Origin: JANQRZ01 sp965214485
GTDB taxonomy: Bacteria > Bacteroidota > Rhodothermia > Rhodothermales > JANQRZ01
Reading direction: 5' to 3'
Length of the DNA: 64,000 nucleotides
Assembly (NCBI GenBank): GCA_965214485.1
Contig: CBDCBW010000018.1
Coordinates: 62,001-126,000, forward strand
Below the pieces are notes generated by a model. The model saw only the letters and a program-made list of their open reading frames with translations. It did no database searches and had not been told where the DNA came from. This document shows positions 17,979-25,137 of this stretch, piece after piece. Made by a program: the position numbers and the translations under genes. Positions within the stretch are counted from its first letter, which is position 1; every line of letters starts with the position of its first letter.

Positions 17979-19067
17979 ATGAAGATCATCTCCGTCATCG
18001 GGGCGCGCCCCCAGTTCGTCAAGCTCGGCCCGCTCTCGCGGGCGCTCCGCCGGGCCGGCCACCGCGAGGTCATCGTCCACACCGGGCAGCACTACGACGC
18101 CGCGATGTCCGACCAGATCTTCGCCGACCTCGACATCCCGGACCCGGACTACAACCTCGACGTGCGCTCCGGCCCGCACGGCGCGCAGACCGGCACCATG
18201 CTCGCCGCCCTCGAAGCCGTCTTCGTGGACGAGCAGCCCGCCCTCGTCGTCGTCTTCGGCGACACCAATACGACGCTCGCCGCCGCCCTCGCCGCGGCCA
18301 AGCTGCACCAGAAGGTGCTCCACATCGAGGCCGGGCTGCGGAGCTTCAACCGCGCGATGCCCGAGGAGATCAACCGCGTCCTCACCGACCACTGTTCCGA
18401 CTACCTCTTCGCCCCGACCGACACGGCCGTCGAGAACCTCGCCCGCGAGGGCCTGGCGCACCGGACCTACCGCGTCGGCGACATCATGGTCGACAGTCTG
18501 ATGGACCGGCTCGCCGTCGCCCGCGAGCGCTCGGACATCGTGGAGCGGACCGGAGTCGAGGACGGGGCCTACTACCTGCTTACGCTCCACCGGCCCTACA
18601 ACGTCGACGATCCGCAGCGCCTCGGAGCCATCCTCGGTGCCCTCGGCAGCCTCGGCGCGCCGGTCGTCTTCCCGGCCCACCCGCGCACCCGGGCGGTCCT
18701 GGAGCGTCACGACCTCGCCGTACCAGAGACCTTTCACCTGCTGGAGCCGCAGGGCTTCCTCGACTTCGTCCGGCTCGAGGACGGAGCCGCCAAAATCCTG
18801 ACCGATTCGGGCGGAGTCCAGAAGGAAGCGTACATTCTCGGTAAACCCTGTGTAACCCTGCGCCCCGAGACCGAGTGGGTCGAGACCGTCAAGGCCGGCT
18901 GGAACACCCTCGCCGACCCCGAGGCCGACGGCTTCGCCGGCCTCGTGGCGAGCTTCCAGCCCGACGGGGCACAGCCGGACCTCTTCGGGCAGGACGTGGC
19001 CGAGGAGATGGTGCGCTGCCTCGACCGGATCGTCGACGGCCCGCGCGCCGCGTGTGCAGAGCCCTGA
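17979..19067 (+). CDS. wecB: UDP-N-acetylglucosamine 2-epimerase, non-hydrolysing (WecB/WbpI-like)
   Basis: A 362-residue non-hydrolysing UDP-HexNAc 2-epimerase. Family motifs are GARPQFVKLGPL near the N-terminus, VFGDTNTTLAAAL, HIEAGLRSFNRAMPEE and TDSGGVQKEA. WecB converts UDP-GlcNAc to UDP-ManNAc, while its relative WbpI epimerises UDP-GlcNAc(3NAc)A to the manno form. With wbpA, B, D and E and a WbpG-like amidotransferase in the same run, the WbpI reaction is more likely here. It closes the long co-directional operon. Confidence 0.88.
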   Translation: MKIISVIGARPQFVKLGPLSRALRRAGHREVIVHTGQHYDAAMSDQIFADLDIPDPDYNLDVRSGPHGAQTGTMLAALEAVFVDEQPALVVVFGDTNTTLAAALAAAKLHQKVLHIEAGLRSFNRAMPEEINRVLTDHCSDYLFAPTDTAVENLAREGLAHRTYRVGDIMVDSLMDRLAVARERSDIVERTGVEDGAYYLLTLHRPYNVDDPQRLGAILGALGSLGAPVVFPAHPRTRAVLERHDLAVPETFHLLEPQGFLDFVRLEDGAAKILTDSGGVQKEAYILGKPCVTLRPETEWVETVKAGWNTLADPEADGFAGLVASFQPDGAQPDLFGQDVAEEMVRCLDRIVDGPRAACAEP

Positions 19068-19088
19068 GAGGGAATGATGCTCCGCGCC

Positions 19089-19169
19089 GGCGGAAGGATG
19101 CTCCGCCTTGCGGGTGCCGTTACAGGTCCAAATCCGCGGTGGGAACGCGGGTTTGGATTTTCCGGCACC
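19089..19169 (+). promoter_or_regulatory. Nested hairpins in the leader of the sugar-phosphate transferase gene
   Basis: Three inverted repeats lie in the 190-bp gap. A small stem is GGCGGA (19089-19094) with TCCGCC (19102-19107). An outer stem is GGTGCCG (19113-19119) with CGGCACC (19163-19169). An inner 11-bp stem with one G-U pair is CCAAATCCGCG (19128-19138) with CGCGGGTTTGG (19146-19156). No T-run follows, so a terminator is less likely than a structured leader or operator. It matches no riboswitch consensus that I know. Confidence 0.5.
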
Positions 19170-19257
19170 GGGCCTACGGGTGGGCCGATGTTTGCCGAAA
19201 ACGCTATCTAGAGACGGCAGGACCCCAGACGAGCCTCCCCCGATCAGATAGAGACCG

Positions 19258-20346
19258 ATGGCCTACCCGCCACTAGAGATGAACGCCCCGATCAGCGCTC
19301 GCCTGCCCCAGGCGGTGACCGTGACGCGGCGCGCGCGAAAGGCCCCCACGCCCCTCGTCGGCCCACCGGTGGCGGCCCGAGCCCCGGCCCCGACGCAGGT
19401 CGTCGCGACGACCGATCAGGCGGTGATCGAAGCCCTGCCGGCCACGACCGAGACGATCGTGAACTGCACCCGCCTCAACGACGTCCGCTACCTCAACAAG
19501 TTCTTCGAGGCCGTCAACGCGGCGCTGCCGATGGGCGGCACCTTCGCCGGGTGCGCCGAGACCTCGGAGCAGCGCAAGCGGGGCGTCTTCGCCTCGCGCC
19601 CGGCGTGGCTCGCGTGGCCGGCCTACGCCGCCGCGTTCCTCCTCCACCGCGCGGTGCCGAAGCTCAGGCCGACGCAGCGCCTTTACTTCTGGCTGACGAA
19701 GGGCCGCAACCGCGCCTTTTCGAAGGCCGAGGTGCTTGGGCGCCTCGTCTCGTGCGGGTTCGAGATCGTCGAGCACTACGAGGGCGACGACGGGCTGTTC
19801 CACTTCGTCGTCCGCAAGGAGCGCGAGCCGGTCTTCGACGAGAGCCCGTCCTACGGGCCGGTCTTCAAGATGAAGCGCGTCGGGCGCGGCGGCCGCCCGG
19901 TTTGGGTCTACAAGCTCCGCACGATGCACCCGTACTCGGAGTACCTCCAGGCGTACCTCTACGCCACCAACAGCCTCGACGCCTCGGGCAAATTCAAGGA
20001 CGACTTCCGCATCACGACCTGGGGGCGGGCCTTTCGCAGGCTCTGGATCGACGAGCTGCCGATGCTCCTCAACTGGCTCCGCGGCGACCTCCAGCTCGTC
20101 GGCGTCCGCCCGATCAGCGAGCACTACCTCAGCCTCTACCCCGACGACCTCGCCGCGCGCCGCTGCCGCCACAAGCCCGGCCTCGTCCCGCCGTTCTACG
20201 CCGACCTCCCAAACGGCTTCGAGGAGGTCCTCGACTCCGAGGCCGCCTACCTCGAGGCCTACGAGCGCGCCCCGCTGCGGACCAACCTCCGCTACTTCGG
20301 GCGGGTGATGTACAACATCTTCGTCAAGCGCGCGCGCAGCCAGTAG
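19258..20346 (+). CDS. Initiating sugar-phosphate transferase with N-terminal methyltransferase-like domain
   Basis: A 362-residue protein whose C-terminal part (about residues 190-362) is a bacterial sugar transferase domain: VYKLRTMHPYSEY, DELPMLLNWLRGDLQLVGVRP and the C-terminal KPGLVPPFY. These enzymes load the first sugar-1-phosphate onto undecaprenyl phosphate. Residues 60-190 (NDVRYLNKFFEAVNAALPMGG...FSKAEVLGRLVSCGFEIVEHY) look like the second half of a SAM-methyltransferase-like domain rather than the usual transmembrane bundle. This architecture recurs in Bacteroidota. It is the probable first enzyme of repeat-unit assembly and has its own leader. Confidence 0.78.
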   Translation: MAYPPLEMNAPISARLPQAVTVTRRARKAPTPLVGPPVAARAPAPTQVVATTDQAVIEALPATTETIVNCTRLNDVRYLNKFFEAVNAALPMGGTFAGCAETSEQRKRGVFASRPAWLAWPAYAAAFLLHRAVPKLRPTQRLYFWLTKGRNRAFSKAEVLGRLVSCGFEIVEHYEGDDGLFHFVVRKEREPVFDESPSYGPVFKMKRVGRGGRPVWVYKLRTMHPYSEYLQAYLYATNSLDASGKFKDDFRITTWGRAFRRLWIDELPMLLNWLRGDLQLVGVRPISEHYLSLYPDDLAARRCRHKPGLVPPFYADLPNGFEEVLDSEAAYLEAYERAPLRTNLRYFGRVMYNIFVKRARSQ

Positions 20347-20417
20347 CCCGCCCCGGGCCACGCCCTGGGCGGTCCGCTACCGGCGGTCTGCTACTGGTCA
20401 CCCAGCATGACGAGACG

Positions 20418-20450
20418 AGAGGGAAGGGCGCTGCTCCCTTCCCTCTTTTT
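20418..20450. terminator. Rho-independent terminator between convergent genes
   Basis: A perfect 11-bp stem, AGAGGGAAGGG (20418-20428) with CCCTTCCCTCT (20436-20446), has a 7-nt loop and is followed by a T-run (20446-20450). It ends transcription of the sugar-phosphate transferase gene. A second small hairpin (TTCTCC/GGAGAA, 20461-20475) lies closer to the convergent wzi stop. Confidence 0.88.
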
Positions 20451-20512
20451 GTTGGGCTACTTCTCCGAAGGAGAAAGTGAGCACGACCGGCTCGAAGGGC
20501 TTCCTCCATCTG

Positions 20513-22225
20513 TCAGTACCGCGCGCTGCGGAAGGGGAGGCCCCAGCGGAGGAGCGCGAACGGGGCGGCGTAGCGGTACAGCCCGGTCTCCTCGTCGTCG
20601 GTGGATTCGAAGCGGAAGCCGGCGGAGAGAAAGAGCTTGGGGAGGAGCTCGTAGCCCGCTTCAAGCTCTAGCAGCAGCTCGTCGCGGCGGACGCCCTGGA
20701 GGAGGCGGACGCCGAGGTCGCGCACGCGGTCCTCGTAGGAGCGGCGGGGGTCGCCGCCGAAGTTCTCGGTCTCGGTGTCGCGCCCGCGCCGGGTGAACGC
20801 GCCGCTCGCGGCGAGGCGGAGGTGCGGGTGCGGACGGTAGCGGAGGAAGAGCGCGAGGTCCCACAGGTTCTGCCCGGCGGCGTGCCCGAGCGGGTCGTTG
20901 TAGTGGGTGTAGTTGCCGTCGGTGTGGTGGCTATAGGTGTAGGGCCGGATGCGGGCGACCTCGGCGCGCACGTCGAGATTCTCGACCCCTAGATCGGCGA
21001 GGTGGAGGCCGAGGAGGAAGCCCCACTTGGTGCTCCACGCGCGGCGGCTCGAAAACAGCTCCTTCGCCTGGAACTCCGTCAGCAGCACCTGCCCGTAGGG
21101 CCGAACGCCCGGCGTGACGGTCCACGCGACCCCGGCCCCGACGCCGAGGTTGCCCCGGAAGTTGTAGTCCTTCTCGACCTGGTGATAGAAAATGACCGGG
21201 TTGAGGAACGACACGTCGTAGGCGGAGCGCCCGCTGAGGGTGTCAGGCAGGAAGATGGCGCTCTCGAAGAGCTCGAGCTGGAGCCGGTCGGTGACGTGGA
21301 GGGCGAGCTTGTGGAAGGCCCCGAACTTGCGCGGCAGCGCCCGCTCGCGGTCGGGGAAGACGGACTGCGCCTCCATCGCGGTGAAGAGGTTGACGTACTC
21401 GATCCGCCACACCGTGGTGCGGACCTGGAGCTGGTCGTAGACCGGGGCGAAGTCCGAGAGCCACAGGCTGTTGGTGCCCGCGCCCCAGCGGTTGCGGTCG
21501 CGCCCGAAGCGGACCTCGAAGTGCCTCGACCGGAACCCGACGACGCCCATCGCCCGCCCGAAGTCGTAGGTGCCCCGGTCGCGGGTGCCGGTCTCGAGCG
21601 GGAGGAACCGGACGCGGCGCTCGCGCGCGAGCGTGCCGTTCTCGATCTGGGGCGCGACGGGCCGCTGCTGCGTCTCCTCGATGCGCGACTCGAAGAAGAC
21701 CGGGCCGACGTGCCCCGACGCCCGGACGGCCCGGGTGTTCTGCCAGACCGGCACCGAGCCGGGGCGCGTCTCGCTCGCCGTCTGCCGGGCGCGCCCGGCG
21801 CTCAGGTACGCCGCCGGGTTGAGCTGGAAGGCGTAGTCGGTGCCTGCGGCCAAGAGCACGTCCTCGCCGTTGCGGTAGAGCCCCGTCCAGCCGCGCACGG
21901 TTTCCGCGCCGGGGCCGGGCCGCTCGCCGCGGAAGCGCGCGAGGAGCGCGCGGTCCACGGCGCTCAGGCCGCCCGCGTGCGCGGCGAGCGAGTCGAGGGC
22001 GCGCTGCGCGGCCCCGCCGGAGAGCGGCTGGCTGAGCAGCGAGACCCCGCCGAGCCGGCCGAGGGTTTGCTGGCGGAGCAGAAACTCCGAGACCTCGTCG
22101 CCGACCTGGAGCAACCCGTCGCGCTGCGCGAGGGCACCGGTCGGCGCGAGGAGCCAGAGTCCGGCGAGAGCGAGTCCGGCGAGGGCGAGTCTGGGAAGGG
22201 CGAGTCTGGGAAGGGGGGGGCGCAT
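20513..22225 (-). CDS. wzi: Wzi-type capsule assembly outer-membrane protein
   Basis: A 570-residue protein. ATG at 22225 gives a signal peptide (MRPPLPRLALPRLALAGLAL... cleaved after GALAQ). The body is a beta-barrel of the capsule assembly Wzi family, with the signature RDRNRWGAGTNSLWLSDFAPVYDQLQV-like segment (about residues 250-275) and alternating aromatic strands to a C-terminal RSARY. Wzi anchors or organises capsule at the outer membrane. It is transcribed convergently to the biosynthesis operon and divergently from cysQ. Its presence argues that the product is a cell-attached capsule. Confidence 0.85.
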   Translation of the reverse strand: MRPPLPRLALPRLALAGLALAGLWLLAPTGALAQRDGLLQVGDEVSEFLLRQQTLGRLGGVSLLSQPLSGGAAQRALDSLAAHAGGLSAVDRALLARFRGERPGPGAETVRGWTGLYRNGEDVLLAAGTDYAFQLNPAAYLSAGRARQTASETRPGSVPVWQNTRAVRASGHVGPVFFESRIEETQQRPVAPQIENGTLARERRVRFLPLETGTRDRGTYDFGRAMGVVGFRSRHFEVRFGRDRNRWGAGTNSLWLSDFAPVYDQLQVRTTVWRIEYVNLFTAMEAQSVFPDRERALPRKFGAFHKLALHVTDRLQLELFESAIFLPDTLSGRSAYDVSFLNPVIFYHQVEKDYNFRGNLGVGAGVAWTVTPGVRPYGQVLLTEFQAKELFSSRRAWSTKWGFLLGLHLADLGVENLDVRAEVARIRPYTYSHHTDGNYTHYNDPLGHAAGQNLWDLALFLRYRPHPHLRLAASGAFTRRGRDTETENFGGDPRRSYEDRVRDLGVRLLQGVRRDELLLELEAGYELLPKLFLSAGFRFESTDDEETGLYRYAAPFALLRWGLPFRSARY

Positions 22226-22331
22226 AGGGCGGGGCAGGCCGAGAAGGCTTTCGCGAGAACTTACCCCATCCCTATCGGCCGGGCGGGCTATTCTGTTAGT
22301 CGCCTTAACGCTGCCGCACAGCTCACACGAC

Positions 22332-22381
22332 GTCATCCTGAGCGGAGGCCTTAGGCTCCGCTTCGTTCCGCTCGGGATGAC
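22332..22381. repeat. REP-like inverted repeat between wzi and cysQ
   Basis: A palindromic unit starts GTCATCCTGAGCGGA and ends TCCGCTCGGGATGAC, with a small internal GGCCTTAGGC palindrome. The arms match over 15 bp with one mismatch. Similar GTCATCCTGAGCG repeats are scattered in many high-GC genomes. It lies in the divergent promoter region of wzi and cysQ. No function is evident. Confidence 0.65.
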
Positions 22382-22441
22382 CGGAGAGAAAGCTAGCAGA
22401 GCAGGCGGGTTCCTCTTCTCCATCTCGACTCTCATCGCCCC

Positions 22442-23230
22442 ATGCTCGACACTGTCCGTCAGATCGCTGCCGAGGCGGGCCGCGAGATTCTCGACCACTA
22501 CGCCGACGAAATCCCCGTCGATTACAAGGCCGACGACTCGCCGCTGACGCAGGCCGACCGCGCCGCGCACCACCTCATCGTGGGCCGCCTGCGGGCGGCG
22601 TTCCCGGACACCCCCGTGCTCTCCGAGGAGTCGCCCGAGGGCGAAGTCGCCGAGCGCCGAAGCTGGACCCGGTTCTGGCTCGTCGACCCGCTCGACGGGA
22701 CGAAGGAGTTCATCAAGAGGACGGGGCAGTTCACGGTCAACATCGCGCTCATCGAGGTCGGCGAGCCGGTCTCGGGCGTGGTCCACGTCCCGGCGCAGCG
22801 CGTGACCTACTTCGCCGCGCGCGGCGCGGGCGCGTTCCGGCAGGACGGTGACGGCGAGCCGCAGCCCATCAAGGCCCGCGCCGCCGACCCGGCGCGGCTG
22901 ACGGTGGTGGCGAGCCGGGACCACGCGGGGCCGGAGGTCGCGGCGATCCTCGGGAAGATGGCCGACGCGGGCGTCGCGGTCGAGTCGGCGTCGATGGGCA
23001 GCTCGCTCAAGTTTTGCCTCGTCGCCGAAGGCGCAGCCGACCTCTACCCGCGGACGGTCCCGACGATGGAGTGGGACACCGCCGCGGCGCAGTGCGTCGT
23101 CGAGGCTGCCGGCGGCACCGTCACCACGCTCGACGGGGCGCGGCTGGGCTACAACAAAGAGAGCCTCCGCAACCCGTCGATCATGACCGCCGGCGACCCG
23201 TCGCTCGACTGGCAGCAGTACCTCGGCTAG
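22442..23230 (+). CDS. cysQ: 3'(2'),5'-bisphosphate nucleotidase (PAP phosphatase)
   Basis: A 262-residue inositol-monophosphatase-fold enzyme of the CysQ type. Metal-site motifs are SEES (about residue 62), DPLDGTKEFIKR (about 82) and EWDTAAAQCVVEAAGG near the C-terminus. CysQ hydrolyses 3'-phosphoadenosine 5'-phosphate, the inhibitory by-product of sulfotransferases, to AMP. With three sulfotransferases and a PAPS synthase in the window, this is its likely main load. Divergent from wzi. The stop codon lies in a short tandem repeat. Confidence 0.88.
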   Translation: MLDTVRQIAAEAGREILDHYADEIPVDYKADDSPLTQADRAAHHLIVGRLRAAFPDTPVLSEESPEGEVAERRSWTRFWLVDPLDGTKEFIKRTGQFTVNIALIEVGEPVSGVVHVPAQRVTYFAARGAGAFRQDGDGEPQPIKARAADPARLTVVASRDHAGPEVAAILGKMADAGVAVESASMGSSLKFCLVAEGAADLYPRTVPTMEWDTAAAQCVVEAAGGTVTTLDGARLGYNKESLRNPSIMTAGDPSLDWQQYLG

Positions 23231-23256
23231 CAGCACCTCGGCTAGCAGTGCCTCGG
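23216..23256 (+). repeat. 15-bp tandem repeat overlapping the cysQ stop codon
   Basis: The unit CAGTACCTCGGCTAG (23216-23230, containing the TAG stop) is followed by CAGCACCTCGGCTAG (23231-23245) and a partial third copy CAGTGCCTCGG. It looks like slippage duplication of the last codons of cysQ. The reading frame ends in the first copy, so the protein is not lengthened. Confidence 0.75.
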
Positions 23257-23340
23257 CGGGGCGCTTGAGCCGGGCGCTTGCCTTTCCGTCCGCAGGTGCC
23301 GATATCCGACCTATGCCTGCGGACTCCCGACTCCCGACCC

Positions 23341-25137
23341 GTGACGCCTGACTCGATCCCCCTCGGCTGGGAGGCGTGGTACACGCTCGCCGCGCTCGCG
23401 GTGATGACGGCGAGTCTCGTGGCGAATTTCGCCCGGCCCGACCTCGTCCTCCTCGGCACGCTTGGGCTGCTGCTGCTCGGCGGCGTGGTCTCGCCGGCGG
23501 ACGCGTTCTACGGGCTCTCGAACCCGGCGGTGGTGACGGTCGGCGCGCTCTTCGTCGTCGCCGCAGGCGTCGAGCGGACGCGGGCGCTCGCCTTCCTCGA
23601 CCGGCTGCTCTCGGCCCCGGGCCGGGCGAAGGCCGGCGGCATCCTCGCGCGCGTCATGCCGATGACCTCGGTGCTCTCGGGCTTCCTGAACAACACGCCG
23701 GTCGTGGCGATGCTCATCCCGCGCGTGCAGGAGTGGGGGCAGCAGCGCGGCGTGCCCGCCTCGAAGCTGCTGATCCCGCTGTCGTACGCGGCCATCCTCG
23801 GCGGGATGCTCACGCTCGTCGGGGCCTCGACGAACGTCGTCGTCCACGGGCTGCTCCTGGCCGAGGGCCTGCCGGGGTTCAGCATGTTTGACTTCGCGTA
23901 CGTCGGCGTCCCGGCGGCGCTCTTGGTGGCGGTCTACTTCGTCACAGTCGGCCACCGGCTGCTGCCGGCGACGGAGGGCGGAGAGGAGCGCCGCGCGCAG
24001 CTCCGCGACTACCACTTCGACGTGCGCGTCGCCCGAGACGCGCCGTTCCTCGGGCAGACCGTGGAGGAGGCCGGGCTGCGCACGCTCGGCGAGGCCTACC
24101 TCGCCCACCTCCGGCGCGGCGACCGCGTGATCCCCGCGAGCCCCGAGGCCCTCCTCGAACCCGGCGACGTGCTCACCTTCGTCGGGCACGTGAGCGTCCT
24201 CGACCGGCTCCTCAAGCGGTCCGGCCTGGAGCGCAAGGTCGAGGCCGTCGAGACGCGCGACCGGCTGCGCAATCCGCAGGACCTGATCCTCTACGAGGCC
24301 GTCGTGGCGACCTCCTCGTTCCTCGTCGGGCGGACGCTCAAGGAGGCCGACTTCCGCGAGCGCTACCGGGGCGTCGTGCTCGCGGTGCACCGCCGGGGCG
24401 AGCGCATCGACGGCTCGCTCGGGCAGACGCCGCTCCAAGCCGGCGACCTCCTCCTGGTCGAGGCCGGGCCGTACTTCGACCGCTTCGACGGGCCGGCCCG
24501 CGAGGACTTCTACTACCTTACGCCCATTGAGCAGCGGGTCGAGAAGGCGAGCCGGCGGGCACCCATCGCGCTCGCCCTGCTGGTCGGGATGGTGGCGGCG
24601 GCGACGGTGGGAGTGCTGCCGCTGACGGTGGCGGCCTTCTGCGCGGCGCTCGGGATGGTCGTCGTCGGCTGCGTCAGCGGGCCGGGCGCGCGCCAGGCCA
24701 TCGACCTGTCGGTGCTGCTCGTGATCGCCGCCGCCCTCGGCATCGGCAAGGCCGTCGAGGCGACGGGCCTGGCGGCGGCGGCGGCGCACGGCATCACGAG
24801 CCTCGCCGCGGACGCCGGCCCGCTCGCCGCCCTCGCGCTCGTCTACGTCACCGCCAACATCCTGGCCGAGCTCATCACCAACAAGGCGTCCGCCGTGCTG
24901 ATGTTTCCCGTCGCCCTCTCGGTGGCGAACGAACTCGGGGCTGAGCCCAAAGCCTTCGCCTTGGCCATCACGATCGCGGCGGCGGCGAGCTTCCTGACGC
25001 CCATCGGCTACCAGACGAACCTGATGGTGATGGGGCCGGGCGGCTACCGCTACACCGACTACGCGAAGGCCGGGCTGCCCGTCTCGCTCACCGTCGCCGC
25101 GATTGCCATCGGCGTGATCCACTTCGTCTGGCTGTGA
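23341..25137 (+). CDS. SLC13-family permease with two TrkA-C domains (probable sulfate transporter)
   Basis: About 598 residues from GTG 23341. Upstream in-frame TTG at 23278 would add an unlikely 21-residue leader. The N-terminal transmembrane half has the SLC13/DASS pattern SGFLNNTPVVAMLIP and GASTNVVVHG. Two cytosolic RCK/TrkA-C domains follow (about residues 220-305 and 315-390), then a second membrane half with ITNKASAVLMFPVA and LTPIGYQTNLMVMGPGGY. This arrangement matches SAC/SLT-type sulfate or carboxylate carriers. Next to cysQ and within 6 kb of the PAPS synthase, sulfate uptake is the best guess. Confidence 0.75.
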   Translation: MTPDSIPLGWEAWYTLAALAVMTASLVANFARPDLVLLGTLGLLLLGGVVSPADAFYGLSNPAVVTVGALFVVAAGVERTRALAFLDRLLSAPGRAKAGGILARVMPMTSVLSGFLNNTPVVAMLIPRVQEWGQQRGVPASKLLIPLSYAAILGGMLTLVGASTNVVVHGLLLAEGLPGFSMFDFAYVGVPAALLVAVYFVTVGHRLLPATEGGEERRAQLRDYHFDVRVARDAPFLGQTVEEAGLRTLGEAYLAHLRRGDRVIPASPEALLEPGDVLTFVGHVSVLDRLLKRSGLERKVEAVETRDRLRNPQDLILYEAVVATSSFLVGRTLKEADFRERYRGVVLAVHRRGERIDGSLGQTPLQAGDLLLVEAGPYFDRFDGPAREDFYYLTPIEQRVEKASRRAPIALALLVGMVAAATVGVLPLTVAAFCAALGMVVVGCVSGPGARQAIDLSVLLVIAAALGIGKAVEATGLAAAAAHGITSLAADAGPLAALALVYVTANILAELITNKASAVLMFPVALSVANELGAEPKAFALAITIAAAASFLTPIGYQTNLMVMGPGGYRYTDYAKAGLPVSLTVAAIAIGVIHFVWL

